Assembly: GCA_905215325.1 (NCBI GenBank)
Contig: CAJMPP010000009.1
Coordinates: forward strand, 1 to 63,573
Direction: 5' to 3'
DNA from: an uncultured bacterium
GTDB lineage: Bacteria; Actinomycetota; Coriobacteriia; Coriobacteriales; Eggerthellaceae
Length of the DNA stretch: 63,573 nucleotides
The translations under genes and the position numbers were made by a program. Under the pieces are notes generated by a model. It was not told the origin of the DNA. It did no database searches and saw only the letters and a list, made by a program, of their open reading frames with translations. This document shows positions 25,815-38,361 of the stretch, piece after piece. Numbering within the stretch: the stretch's first letter is position 1; every line of letters begins with the position of its first letter.

Positions 25815-26387
25815 TTAACCTCGCGTTTTCTCGGCTTGTTCGTTCACGTATGAGACGAGCTGCGAAACAGCTTCGTCAAGATTATCGTTCACAAGCTGTA
25901 TATCATACTCCATTTTGCGGGAAAGCTCCACCCTAGCAGCGGCAAGACGCTGCTGGATGACTTCCTCGGTTTCGGTGTCGCGGCCACGAAGGCGCTGCTC
26001 GAGCACCTCCATGGAAGGCGGCTCGATGAAGATCAGGTGCGCCTCAGGCACTTTATCCCTGATCTGGAACGCCCCCTGCACATCGATCTCGAGGATGACC
26101 TGCTGGCCGGCCGCCATGTGCTCCTGGACGCTTGCCTTGGGCGTGCCGTAATGGTTGGACCCGTACACCGCCCATTCGAGCAGGCCATCGGAATCGATAA
26201 GCTGCTGGAACTGCTCCTTGGTTTTGAACTGGTAATGAACGCCGTCGACCTCGCCTGCGCGGGGGCTGCGCGTGGTGGCCGAAACCGAGACCCACGCATC
26301 GGGAACCGCCTGCACAAGTCGGGCCACCAGCGTGCCTTTGCCAGCACCTGATGGCCCGGAGATGACGAACAGATTGCCGCGACGCAC
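25815..26387 (-). CDS. gmk: Guanylate kinase
   Basis: Phosphorylates GMP and dGMP with ATP. The 190-residue product has the P-loop GPSGAGKG at 11-18 and the GMP-binding motifs VSATTRSPRAGEVDGVHY and LEWAVYGSNHYGT. LEIDVQGA and the LID region with IFIEPPSMEVLEQRLRGR follow. The start is a GTG at 26387, three bases after the mihF stop, so translation is coupled. Confidence 0.96.
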   Translation of the reverse strand: MRRGNLFVISGPSGAGKGTLVARLVQAVPDAWVSVSATTRSPRAGEVDGVHYQFKTKEQFQQLIDSDGLLEWAVYGSNHYGTPKASVQEHMAAGQQVILEIDVQGAFQIRDKVPEAHLIFIEPPSMEVLEQRLRGRDTETEEVIQQRLAAARVELSRKMEYDIQLVNDNLDEAVSQLVSYVNEQAEKTRG

Positions 26388-26390
26388 TGC

Positions 26391-26699
26391 CTAGCCCAAA
26401 CGCTCAAGGAGCGCGACCTGCTGACGCTCGCCAAGACCGCGCAAGCGGCGGCTTTCGGCGATCTGCAGCTCCTTCATGACCTTCTCGGCCTTGGCCTTGC
26501 CGTAACCGGGAAGGGTTTCGATGAGCGTGGAGACCTTCATACGGCCGATGACCGGGTCGTCCTTCATGTCGACCACCTGGGCAAGCGTGAGCTTGCCGGC
26601 CTTGAGATCATCGCGGACCTGCGCGCGCTTGATGCGAGCGGCCTTGGCCTTTTCAAGGGCCGCCTGACGATCTTCAGGGCTGAGTTGGGGAATAGCCAT
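26391..26699 (-). CDS. mihF: Actinobacterial integration host factor (mIHF)
   Basis: Nucleoid-associated protein that bends DNA, unrelated in fold to IHF of Proteobacteria. The 102-residue product shows the mIHF pattern: a helical N-terminus rich in Lys/Arg, then IGRMKVSTLIETLPGYGKAK and AESRRLRGLGERQ. The mIHF-gmk-rpoZ order is characteristic of Actinobacteria and is one of the best taxonomic markers in the window. The ATG at 26699 follows GAAGGAG. A plausible promoter lies 37-64 bases upstream. Confidence 0.93.
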   Translation of the reverse strand: MAIPQLSPEDRQAALEKAKAARIKRAQVRDDLKAGKLTLAQVVDMKDDPVIGRMKVSTLIETLPGYGKAKAEKVMKELQIAESRRLRGLGERQQVALLERLG

Positions 26700-26735
26700 C
26701 AGTAATCTCCTTCGTATAAATCAAGCGTTGTGGTG

Positions 26736-26763
26736 ATACTAGCACGTCAACCGACATCGACAA
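26736..26763 (-). promoter_or_regulatory. Promoter of the mihF-gmk-rpoZ operon
   Basis: On the minus strand TTGTCG and TAGTAT are spaced by 16 bases, with TGC before the -10 (extended -10). Confidence 0.55.
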
Positions 26764-26914
26764 CAACCAGTTACCCAAATCACAAAAAAGTTTTCGCGGA
26801 AAAACGGCCCTGCACCTGGGATTCTTTCGAATCTAACGCAAAGGCGCCCTTATCCAGCGACAACACATTATGCACGAACGATGCCAGCTATGCCACGAAC
26901 GCGCGAAATACCCA

Positions 26915-27643
26915 CTAGTCCAGCTCGGCCACGATGGCGTCGAAGGCGGCAGCCGGATCGGCGGCCTGCGTGATGGGGCGGCCGATGACGATGTGCGATG
27001 CGCCGTTTTCGAAGGCCTGCTTGGGCGTGGCGACACGGGACTGATCGCCCAGGGCGCTGCCGGCGGGACGCACGCCCGGCGTGACGATATAGCCCTCGGG
27101 GCCGAGCACCTCGCGAAGCATAGCGGCTTCCTGCGGGGATGCCACGACGCCGGAGATGCCGGAACGCTTGGCCTGCTCGGCAAGCACGTTGACCTGTTCG
27201 GACATGGGGCGGGTGACGCCGGTGTCGGCCAGGGCGGCCTGGCTCATGGAGGTGAGCACGGTGATGCCCAAGGTGATGGGCACGTCGAAGCCGTACTCGG
27301 CGGCCGCGCGCTCGGCGCCCTTCTGAGCCGCGCTCATCATGGCGACGCCGCCGATTGTGTGCATCGTCATCATGTCTGCGCCGCTTGAGGCGGCGGAGTA
27401 CGCCGCACCCTCGACCTGGTGCGGGATATCGTGGAACTTCAGGTCCAGAAACACCTTGAAGCCGCGCTCTTTCAGGGCGTACACCACCGCGGGGCCGTTG
27501 GCGTAGAACAGCGTCATGCCGACCTTCATCCACGTGGCCTTGCCCTGCAGCTTGTCCGCAAGCTCGAAGGCTTCCTCGATGCCGCAGTCAAGGGCGACGA
27601 TGACGCGGTCGCGCTCGGGGATATCGGAAAACGTGGTTAGCAT
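26915..27643 (-). CDS. pyrF: Orotidine 5'-phosphate decarboxylase
   Basis: Last step of UMP synthesis. The 242-residue TIM-barrel product has the catalytic DLKFHD (residues 67-72, the DxKxxD charge network) and the phosphate-binding C-terminal TPGVRPAG and VIGRPITQA. The ATG at 27643 (MLTTFSDIPERDRVIVALD) overlaps the pyrD end by 7 bases; the frame is open further upstream inside pyrD but that is not the gene. Last gene of the car-pyr operon. Confidence 0.95.
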   Translation of the reverse strand: MLTTFSDIPERDRVIVALDCGIEEAFELADKLQGKATWMKVGMTLFYANGPAVVYALKERGFKVFLDLKFHDIPHQVEGAAYSAASSGADMMTMHTIGGVAMMSAAQKGAERAAAEYGFDVPITLGITVLTSMSQAALADTGVTRPMSEQVNVLAEQAKRSGISGVVASPQEAAMLREVLGPEGYIVTPGVRPAGSALGDQSRVATPKQAFENGASHIVIGRPITQAADPAAAFDAIVAELD

Positions 27644-28587
27644 TGCAGCGCTCCAATCAGTTCGTTGACGTCTTTGACGCCATGACGTTCGCAATACTCG
27701 GCGATGCCGTCGATGACGTCGATGGTTGCCTGGGGGTTGACGAAGTTCGCGGTACCCACCGCCACAGCGGTGGCGCCGGCGAGCATGAACTCCACGGCAT
27801 CGGTGCCGTTGGAGATGCCGCCCATGCCCAGAAGCGGCACCTTCACCGCGTTGTGGCACTGCCACACGCAGCGCAGCGCCACGGGCTTGATGGCGGGACC
27901 GGAGAAGCCGGCGAAGGGACGCGACGTGAGCGTGCAGCGGCGATCGGCGTCGATCGCCATGCCCATGAGCGTGTTGATGAGCGAGATGGCGTCGGCGCCC
28001 GCGGCTTCTGCTGCGCGGGCGATCTCGGCGATATCGGTGACGTTGGGCGTGAGCTTCACGATGAGCGGACGGGCAGTGGCCTCGCGACACATGCCCACCA
28101 CCTTCTCGACGGACTCCACGTGCGTGCCGATGGTCATGCCGCCGGCATCGACGTTCGGGCATGAGATGTTGACCTCGTACGCATCGACGGGAGCATCTTC
28201 TAGCGCTTCGATGACCTGCACATATTCGTCGAAGCTATGGCCTGAGACGTTGACGATGGCGGTTGCGCCGACCTCGGCGAGCCACGGCAGCTCGCAGGCC
28301 TTCAGATGCTCGACGCCGGGGTTTTGCAGGCCGATGGAATTGAGCATGCCCGAAGGGACCTCTGCGATGCGCGGGGAGGCGTTACCCTCCCAGCCGTTGA
28401 GCGAGACGCCCTTGGTGGTGACGGCGCCCAGGGCGGAGACGTCCACGAAGTCAGAGTACTCGCGGCCGGCGGCGAAGGTGCCGGATGCCGTGGTCACGGG
28501 GTTTTTCATGGAAAGCCCGCCGAGGTTGACGGCCATGTTCACGTTCGTGGGGGCCGCGGTTGCGGGAAGCATGGGGGTTGTAGTCAT
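27637..28587 (-). CDS. pyrD: Dihydroorotate dehydrogenase B, catalytic subunit
   Basis: FMN subunit oxidising dihydroorotate to orotate; with PyrK it uses NAD+. The 316-residue product has the class 1B catalytic Cys at 143 in NISCPNVDAGG and the FMN-binding ASGTFAAG, SIGLQNPG, VKLTPNV and GMGGISNG. The catalytic Cys (rather than Ser) and the neighbouring pyrK mark it as the soluble NAD-linked type. Its ATG directly abuts the pyrK stop codon. Confidence 0.96.
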   Translation of the reverse strand: MTTTPMLPATAAPTNVNMAVNLGGLSMKNPVTTASGTFAAGREYSDFVDVSALGAVTTKGVSLNGWEGNASPRIAEVPSGMLNSIGLQNPGVEHLKACELPWLAEVGATAIVNVSGHSFDEYVQVIEALEDAPVDAYEVNISCPNVDAGGMTIGTHVESVEKVVGMCREATARPLIVKLTPNVTDIAEIARAAEAAGADAISLINTLMGMAIDADRRCTLTSRPFAGFSGPAIKPVALRCVWQCHNAVKVPLLGMGGISNGTDAVEFMLAGATAVAVGTANFVNPQATIDVIDGIAEYCERHGVKDVNELIGALQC

Positions 28588-29394
28588 CTACCACACCACC
28601 TTTTCAGCATCGAAAACCGGGCCGTCGACGCACGAGCGCTTCTTGCCGTCGACCGTGTCGACCACGCACGACAGGCACGCGCCCACGCCGCAGGCCATGC
28701 GCTTTTCCAGGGAGATCTGGCACGGCACGCCGGCACCGGCCGCCTGACCTGCCACGATCTTCATGAGGGGCTCAGGGCCGCAGCACGCCACGTACTGATA
28801 CGGCGCTCCGTCGACGCCGGCGGCAAGGGCCTCTTCGACCAAAGAGGTGCAGAAGCCTTCTCGACCGAGCGTGCCATCGTCGGTTGCCACGCGAACGTCG
28901 CGCGACAGGAGCTGCTCGTAGCGCTTCAAGCACACGAGCGCATCGGCGGTCTGCGCGCCGAGCACCACGTCCACGTGCACACCCGAACCGACGAGCTCCT
29001 GGCACAGCATGAACAACGGGGCCGCGCCAACGCCGCCGCCCACGAGCAGTGCGCGCTGCGTACCGACGGGCGCCTGCCAGCGGCGACCGACCGGCCCGAT
29101 GAGCTCGGCGGATTCGATTTCGTTGGCCACATCAGGTGCGAGCGCGGCAAGATGGTTCGTGCCGAAGCCCACCGTTTGATACAGGACGTCGAGCGTGCCG
29201 CCCGCCGCATCGGCCGCATACACCGAGAACGGACGGCGCAGCACGTGGCCCTCCATTCCGGGAATCTTCATATGCACGAACTGACCGGGTTCGATCGCGG
29301 CCGCGATGGCCGGCGAGGAAAGCGTCATGAGATACAGATTCGGGCCTACGCACTCATTCTCCAGAATGCGGACCCGCTCGTTCACAAGCGCCAC
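28588..29394 (-). CDS. pyrK: Dihydroorotate dehydrogenase B electron-transfer subunit
   Basis: FAD and 2Fe-2S subunit that passes electrons from PyrD to NAD+. The 268-residue product has a ferredoxin-reductase FAD domain (RRPFSVY near residue 55) and a nucleotide domain with LLVGGGVGAAPL. The C-terminal cluster ligands are Cys235, Cys240, Cys243 and Cys255. The start is a GTG at 29394 with GGAAGGAG upstream. Confidence 0.95.
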   Translation of the reverse strand: MALVNERVRILENECVGPNLYLMTLSSPAIAAAIEPGQFVHMKIPGMEGHVLRRPFSVYAADAAGGTLDVLYQTVGFGTNHLAALAPDVANEIESAELIGPVGRRWQAPVGTQRALLVGGGVGAAPLFMLCQELVGSGVHVDVVLGAQTADALVCLKRYEQLLSRDVRVATDDGTLGREGFCTSLVEEALAAGVDGAPYQYVACCGPEPLMKIVAGQAAGAGVPCQISLEKRMACGVGACLSCVVDTVDGKKRSCVDGPVFDAEKVVW

Positions 29395-29504
29395 AGGGCT
29401 CCTTCCGTCACGGTGGCCGCGATGCGGCCCTTGCTACGTTGGGAGCGATTGTACCATTGCAGCAGCTGGCAGGGGCAAAGCCGACAAGTCGAACGCAAAC
29501 GCGC

Positions 29505-29546
29505 CACGAGCGTGCGAACCGGGCCATCGGCTCGCACGCCCGTGGA
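29505..29546 (-). other. Hairpin between carB and pyrK
   Basis: 14-base arms (CCACGAGCGTGCGA with one mismatch in its partner) and a 14-base loop, just below the carB stop. There is no U-tract, so it more likely sets 3' stability of the carAB part of the message or a partial stop before pyrKDF than full termination. Confidence 0.45.
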
Positions 29547-29560
29547 GGCCATAGACCTTG

Positions 29561-32804
<3,244 letters not shown>

Positions 32805-32812
<8 letters not shown>

Positions 32813-34163
32813 TCGCGGGCTCCTTCCCGGCTTCGGCCCCGAACCGCCAGCCAGCCAAGCGGTCGACGGCGATGTCGATGTCCAGATAATCCTTTCGTCC
32901 CTCCATCAAGCGAGCGAACGCCGTGAACAGGTAATGCGCATCGGTCGGGCCCGGGGCGGCCTCGGGGTGATACTGCACGCAGAATGCGGGGACGTCCAGA
33001 AACGCCACACCCTCCATGGTGCCGTCGTTGAGGTTGACGTGGGTCAGCTGAATGCGTCCGAAGCGCTCGTTTCGCACAACGGGAGCGATCCCGGCACGCA
33101 CCCAGAAACGCAGGTCATCATGATGTTCGGTATGCCCGCCGGACGATTCGGGCACAAGATCGCCCATGCTGGGGAACAGCACGCCGAACCCATGGTTTTG
33201 CGCCGTGATCTCCACGCGGCGCGTGAGAAGGTTCATCATGGGATGGTTGCCGCCTCGGTGGCCGAACTTGAGCTTCTCGATATCGGCGCCGGCTGCTTTG
33301 CCCATCATCTGATGGCCCAGGCAGATGCCGAACATCGGCACCTTGCCAAGCAGCTTCTCCACCTGGGAATACGTACCCGAGACCGCATCGGGATCGCCGG
33401 GTCCGTTGCTTAAGAACACCCCATCGGGATGCTGTGCGAGCACGTCCTCGGCAGGCGTGTCCCACGGCACGCACGTGACCGAGCATCCGGCGCGCACGAG
33501 CCCATCGAGGATGGAGCGCTTCACGCCGCAATCGTAGGCGATCACCCTGAAACGGGCAGCAGGGGCCTCGGCCAAGGCGAACCTCACGCTATCCGGCATA
33601 TCGTGGGCGGTATGCTCACAGGGACGCTCGCAAGACACCGTGGCGGCAAGGTTCTGCCCCACGATGCTCTTGCTCGCGCGCACTTTCGCCAGCAGGCTTT
33701 CCGCGTCGTCATCGACGGTGGATATAATCGCGCGCTGGGCGCCATGATCGCGTACGTGGCGCACGAGCGCGCGCGTGTCCACGCCCTCGATGGCCACCAC
33801 GCCGTTGCGTTTCAGGCACTCACCAAACGTCATGGTGCTGCGCCAGTTGCTCGGCGTCGCGCACATATCGCGGACCACCAGGCCTCGCAGGGCGGGTTTG
33901 TTCGATTGCACATCCTGAAGATCCACGCCATAGTTCCCGATTTGAGGATACGTCAGCGTAATGATCTGGCCCGCATAGCTGGGGTCGCTGATCACCTCGA
34001 GATACCCCTCGAGCGAGGTGTTGAAGCATATCTCGCCGAAGGCCTCCCCCGTAGCGCCGCACGCGGTGCCGAAATACACCGCGCCGTCCTCTAAAGCCAA
34101 AGCCGCCTTCGCCCCAACCCCCTTCGAGGTCCCGCGTAGCAGCTGTTGCGTAACGTTGCTCAC
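32805..34163 (-). CDS. carA: Carbamoyl-phosphate synthase small subunit with an insertion
   Basis: Glutaminase subunit feeding ammonia to CarB. The 452-residue product has the CarA N-terminal domain (1-140) and a class I glutamine amidotransferase domain with Cys281 in FGICLGHQ and the His399/Glu401 pair in QYHPEAAPGP. It is about 70 residues longer than most CarA. Residues about 328-372 insert a segment between NHGF and THVNLNDGT, and there is an extra C-terminal tail after about 418. The start is a GTG at 34163 with AAAGGAG upstream. The leader carries a PyrR-type element. Confidence 0.94.
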
Positions 34164-34250
34164 ATGCAACTCCTTTCGCGTTGGCAAGCGTGCACCGACC
34201 CCACAAGGCCGAACACCATGCAGTCAGAGCCTGTGATAGCTTGCCGTATT

Positions 34251-34283
34251 CCTTTTCGGTCTCTCCGTACCGCCCTTAAAGGA
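34251..34283 (-). promoter_or_regulatory. PyrR-binding leader element of the car-pyr operon
   Basis: On the minus strand it contains TCCTTTAAGGGCGGTAC then GGAGAGACCGA and AAGG. It matches the element before pyrR in 29 of 33 positions and carries the AGAGAG-type core of PyrR anti-antiterminators. It lies 88 bases above the carA GTG. No U-tract terminator follows; instead GGCAAGC (34183-34189) can pair with GCTTGCC (34239-34245) just above the ribosome site, so control of translation initiation is an option. Confidence 0.75.
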
Positions 34284-34291
34284 CTTCGAGG

Positions 34292-34297
34292 AGTATA
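34292..34297 (-). promoter_or_regulatory. -10 element for carA
   Basis: TATACT on the minus strand, 9 bases before the PyrR element, so the RNA would begin just above it. The -35 is not recognisable. Confidence 0.4.
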
Positions 34298-34510
34298 CAT
34301 CTGAATAGCTGATTCGCTTCTTGTTATGCAGTTTTATAACCTATTGTTAACGTTATATACGTTGAAATCGACTGCCACTATTGCGCAGGCGCACATAAAC
34401 CCCTGGTGGGACGCGGATTTCAGCCCGCTTTCCCATTGAGGGGAACCTCCCATACATAGTAGGATGTTTGCTATATGGGGAAATAGTCCGGTATCGGGAA
34501 GGGGAAACCG
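34298..34510. other. Divergent intergenic region, carA leader to first MFS gene
   Basis: No gene. An AT-rich stretch near 34320-34370 contains the palindrome AACGT-TATAT-ACGTT, a candidate regulator site for the transporter or the car operon. The MFS ribosome site GGGAAGGGG lies at its right edge. Confidence 0.4.
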
Positions 34511-35707
34511 ATGGGAATCGATGAACAGGCGACAAGCCAGCCTCCAGGTGCGATGCGGGGCGCCATCGTAGGAACGGTGGCGCTGATAACGGTGTTTGCA
34601 GCCGCCTCCGCGCCCATCCCGCTCTACGCCACCTGGCAGCAACAGCTGGGTCTTTCCGCCTCCGACGTGTCCATGACCATCGTCATGTACCTGTTCGGCG
34701 TGCTTTCCGTCTTGTTCTTCGCCGGATCGCTGTCCGACGCATCCGGACGCAAGCCCACGGTCGGCGCAGCGCTTGCCTGCGGCGTTGCCGGCTGCCTGCT
34801 GTTCATCGGGCTGTCAAGCAGCCCCATGCTGCAATTCGCCCGTTTCGTCCAGGGCGTTTCCTGCGCGCTCTCCATGAGCGCCACCTCTGCGTTCGTGATC
34901 GACTGCACCTCGGAGCGCCATCGCACGTTCGGCATGACCATCGCAAGCACGGGATATCTGATCGGGCTTACCGTCGGCTCCCTGGGCATCGGGTTTTTCG
35001 CCACCGTTTCAACCGCCTACTGGCAGGTGTTCGCGGTGATGGCCGCAATCATGCTTGCCACGATGCTCGCCCTTCCCTTCACACCCGAAACGGTGCGCAA
35101 CCGCATCACCTGGAAAAAAGCCGTCAAGCCGATGACGCATGTGCCGGCGCATCTTCGCAAGCTGCTCCCCATCGTGGCCGGCGGCTATATCTCCACCTGG
35201 TCGATCGGCTTCTTCTTCCAATCGCTTTCCACGCCGGCATCGGTCGACTACTTCGGGGCAACCGATCCGCTCATCCCCTCCCTCGTGCTAGCCTTGGCCA
35301 TGGCGCCGAGCGCGCTAGGAGGCCCGGTTTCTGCACGCATGGGCACGCGATCCTCCATGATCGTCGGCTACATCATCATGTTCGGCGCGATCGTGGCTCT
35401 AGGGGTTTGCATGGTGTTGGGCCTTTTGGTCCCTTACCTTGTCCTTGAGGTGGTGTTCGCCGTTACCACGGGCATGATCTTGTCCTCGAGCCTGCATATG
35501 CTCATCAGCGCATCGACGCCGCAGGAAAACGCCAGCGTGGTGACGCTCGCCAACTTAACGGGTTATGTAGGTTCTACCGTGGTCTCGACCATCCAGACGG
35601 GTCTCACCGCCACATTCGACCTGGCTACGGTGTACGCTTTCATCGCGCTTCTTGCCGCCATCTCGATCGTGCCGGGATGCATATCGACGGCCAAACATCA
35701 ACGATAA
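34511..35707 (+). CDS. MFS transporter (first of a tandem pair)
   Basis: A 398-residue major facilitator with about 12 membrane segments. The MFS loop 2-3 motif appears as GSLSDASGRKPT near 73-84, and the N-terminal half has APIPLYATWQQQLGLS. Substrate is unknown; the closest look is to drug/small-solute exporters with the PLY and SLSDxxGRxP signatures. The ATG at 34511 has GGGAAGGGG upstream. A close paralogue follows 92 bases downstream, so the pair arose by tandem duplication. It lies between the two pyr operons on the opposite strand; nothing in the sequence ties it to pyrimidines. Confidence 0.88.
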   Translation: MGIDEQATSQPPGAMRGAIVGTVALITVFAAASAPIPLYATWQQQLGLSASDVSMTIVMYLFGVLSVLFFAGSLSDASGRKPTVGAALACGVAGCLLFIGLSSSPMLQFARFVQGVSCALSMSATSAFVIDCTSERHRTFGMTIASTGYLIGLTVGSLGIGFFATVSTAYWQVFAVMAAIMLATMLALPFTPETVRNRITWKKAVKPMTHVPAHLRKLLPIVAGGYISTWSIGFFFQSLSTPASVDYFGATDPLIPSLVLALAMAPSALGGPVSARMGTRSSMIVGYIIMFGAIVALGVCMVLGLLVPYLVLEVVFAVTTGMILSSSLHMLISASTPQENASVVTLANLTGYVGSTVVSTIQTGLTATFDLATVYAFIALLAAISIVPGCISTAKHQR

Positions 35708-35799
35708 CCGATAGCGAACAGCCCGTCGCTTCCAGGGCGCAAGCGCTTTGACGCTACCCCCGATGCAACGCGACGAGCTCGCAATGACGAGGAGGGGAC

Positions 35800-36987
35800 A
35801 TGACCGAAATCTGCCACGCATCGAACGCGAAAGACCTGAGAAGCGCCATCATCGCGGCGTGCGCCATGCTGCTGACCTTCGCCGCGGTGGCAGTGCCCGT
35901 GCCGTTGTACGCCGAGTACAAGATAGCCCTAGGGCTGACCGATGCCGACATCTCGCTGACCATGGTTTCCTATCTCACCGGCGTGCTCACCACGTTGTTC
36001 ATAGGCGGATCGCTTTCGGACGCGTTCGGTCGCAGGCCGCTTGTTGCGGCCGCCCTCCTGTTCGGCTCGCTTGCCTGCGCGCTGTATATCTGGCTGCCCA
36101 ATGGAGCGGCCTTGCAGATCGCCCGTATGGTGCAAGGCGTATCGTGCGGTCTCACCATGAGCGCGACCTCGGCTTTCATGCTTGATTGCACCTCGCAACG
36201 CTATCGCACCTTCGGCACCACCATCGCAAGCACCGGCTGCCTGATCGGCATGATGATCGGGTCTTTGGGAATCGGCATCTACGCCACGTTCTCTCGCGAC
36301 TATATCCCCATGTTCGCCGTGCTCATCGTGCTGATGATGCTCAACGCAGTCCTGCTTCCGCTTGCACAGGAAACGGTCACGCAGCGGATCACCATCCGCA
36401 AGGCCATCAAGCCGCTCGTGCATATCCCGAAAAACCTTCGCCCGGTGTTCCCGCTTGCCGCCGGATGCTATATCGCCGCATGGGGCACCGGCGTGTTCTT
36501 CCAATCGCTGTCGACCCCTGCTGCCGTGACGTATTTCCAATCCACCGACCCGCTGATCCCCGCGCTCATGTTCGCACTGGCCATGGCCCCGAGCGCGTTG
36601 GGCGGCCCCATGTCGGCTCGCACCACCACGCGTTTCGCCGTATACGGGGGCACGGCCCTGCTGTGCGTCAGCTACGCGATCTTGTGGGTTACGCTCACGA
36701 AGGGCATGACGGTGCCGTTCCTGATCGCCGATGGCGTGTTCAGCGTTTCCACCGGTATCCTGCTATCGGCCAGCATGCATATGCTCATCAGCTACAGCGA
36801 CCCCGCCGACAGCGCCAGCGTGGTATCGCTCATCAACTTCACCGGCTATGTGGGCTCCACCGTGGTGAGCATCGCCATGAGCACCATCGCCAACACCTTG
36901 GCTCTCAGCACCGTGCTGATGGTCGGTTTCGCCATCTCGATGGCGTTCATGATCCCCGGTTTCGCGACGAAGGCGCTGCGCAAATAG
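35800..36987 (+). CDS. MFS transporter (second of a tandem pair)
   Basis: A 395-residue major facilitator, clearly paralogous to the gene before it throughout: PIPLYA becomes PVPLYA, GSLSDASGRKP becomes GSLSDAFGRRP, and SATSAFVIDCTS becomes SATSAFMLDCTS. About 12 membrane segments. Substrate unknown. The ATG at 35800 has GAGGGG upstream. It ends before a strong bidirectional terminator shared with pyrC. The two copies may have different specificities or form a heteromeric pair; sequence alone does not say. Confidence 0.88.
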   Translation: MTEICHASNAKDLRSAIIAACAMLLTFAAVAVPVPLYAEYKIALGLTDADISLTMVSYLTGVLTTLFIGGSLSDAFGRRPLVAAALLFGSLACALYIWLPNGAALQIARMVQGVSCGLTMSATSAFMLDCTSQRYRTFGTTIASTGCLIGMMIGSLGIGIYATFSRDYIPMFAVLIVLMMLNAVLLPLAQETVTQRITIRKAIKPLVHIPKNLRPVFPLAAGCYIAAWGTGVFFQSLSTPAAVTYFQSTDPLIPALMFALAMAPSALGGPMSARTTTRFAVYGGTALLCVSYAILWVTLTKGMTVPFLIADGVFSVSTGILLSASMHMLISYSDPADSASVVSLINFTGYVGSTVVSIAMSTIANTLALSTVLMVGFAISMAFMIPGFATKALRK

Positions 36988-37002
36988 AACCACCGATAAT
37001 GC

Positions 37003-37041
37003 AAAAAAAGGGTGCCCCGGATCGAATCCGGGGCACCCTTT
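37003..37041. terminator. Bidirectional terminator between MFS pair and pyrC
   Basis: Perfect 15-bp stem (AAAGGGTGCCCCGGA) with a 5-base loop. It is preceded by an A-run that becomes a U-run for the minus strand and ends in CCCTTTCG on the plus strand. Confidence 0.92.
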
Positions 37042-37068
37042 CGTTATATGCGCTGGTGAAACTCGGCG

Positions 37069-38361
37069 CTATTCGACGATCTTTCCGTCTTCCATGGTGG
37101 CATAGCCGCCGACGTACACGTCGGTTGCGCGGCCGGTGAGCTGAGAGCCGATGAAGCCGGAGTTCTTCGCCTTGCTGCAGAAGTCCGCAGGGTCGACGGT
37201 CCAGGCAGCCTCGGGGTCGATGACCGTCAGGTCGGCGGTGCTGCCGGCCTCGAGGGCCACGCGCTCCACGCCCAGGATGGCGCGCTGATTGGCGCCCATG
37301 AGCTCGGTCATGCGCTCCCAGGAGATCTTGCCGGTGGCGACCAGGTTGGTGATGACCAGACCCAGGCTGGTCTCCAGGCCGATCATGCCGAACGGCGCAA
37401 GCTCGAACTCACGGTCCTTCTCCCATGCGGTGTGCGGAGCATGGTCGGTGACGATGGCGTCGATGGTGCCGTCGATCACGCCGGCGATAAGGGCCTCGGC
37501 ATCGGCAGCCGTGCGCAGCGGCGGGTTGACCTTGAGCGCCGTGGAGTAATCATCGCCGATGTTGTCCTCGGTGAGGAACAGGTGATGCGGGGTGACCTCG
37601 CAGGTGACCGGCAGGCCCTCGGCCTTGGCGGCGCGCACCATCTCAAGGCCGCGAGCGGTGGAGATGTGCTGGATGTGCAGCTTGCAGCCGGTCAGACGGC
37701 AGAGGGCGATGTCGCGGGCGATCTGCAGCTCCTCGCCTTCGGCCGGCCAACCCAGAAGACCCAGGCGCGTGGAGGCGACGCCCTCGTTGACCTGGCCGTC
37801 GCCGACCAGATCCTCGTCCTGGCAGTGGCTCATGACCACGCGGCCGAACTGGCTGGCGTAATCCATGACGCGGCGCATCATGCCGGCGGCCTGGATGCCG
37901 CGGCCGTCATCGGTGAACGCGACCGCGCCGTGTGCGACCATGTCGCCCATCTCGGAGAGCGTCTCGCCCTTCAGGCCCTGCGAGCAGGAGCCCGACACAT
38001 GCACGCGGCACTTGCCGGCCTGAGCGGCGATGGACTTCACATACTCGACGGCGACGGCGTTGTCGACGACCGGGTTGGTGTTGGGCATGGCGCAAACGGC
38101 CGTGAAGCCGCCATGGGCTGCGGCGCGGGTGCCGCTGGCGATATCTTCCTTTTGCTCGAAGCCCGGCTCGCGCAGATGCACGTGCATGTCGACCAGGCCC
38201 GGGACGACGATCTTGCCGGCCAGGTCGCGCTCGACGCCCTTCTCCAGGGCAAGGCCCTGGCCGATCTCGACGATCTTGCCGTCGCGGATGAGGATATCGG
38301 CGGTTTCGTTCAGACCGACCTGCGGGTCGATCACGTGCGCGTTCTTAAGCAGTAATGCCAT
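37069..38361 (-). CDS. pyrC: Dihydroorotase
   Basis: Zinc enzyme cyclising carbamoyl-aspartate to dihydroorotate. The 430-residue product is of the class I type: DMHVHLREPG (metal His pair), CAMPNTNP, DDG, HHLFLTEDN and DHAPHT with the catalytic Asp. The ATG at 38361 (MALLLKNAHVID) has GGAGGGAG upstream and overlaps pyrB by 17 bases. Confidence 0.96.
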   Translation of the reverse strand: MALLLKNAHVIDPQVGLNETADILIRDGKIVEIGQGLALEKGVERDLAGKIVVPGLVDMHVHLREPGFEQKEDIASGTRAAAHGGFTAVCAMPNTNPVVDNAVAVEYVKSIAAQAGKCRVHVSGSCSQGLKGETLSEMGDMVAHGAVAFTDDGRGIQAAGMMRRVMDYASQFGRVVMSHCQDEDLVGDGQVNEGVASTRLGLLGWPAEGEELQIARDIALCRLTGCKLHIQHISTARGLEMVRAAKAEGLPVTCEVTPHHLFLTEDNIGDDYSTALKVNPPLRTAADAEALIAGVIDGTIDAIVTDHAPHTAWEKDREFELAPFGMIGLETSLGLVITNLVATGKISWERMTELMGANQRAILGVERVALEAGSTADLTVIDPEAAWTVDPADFCSKAKNSGFIGSQLTGRATDVYVGGYATMEDGKIVE

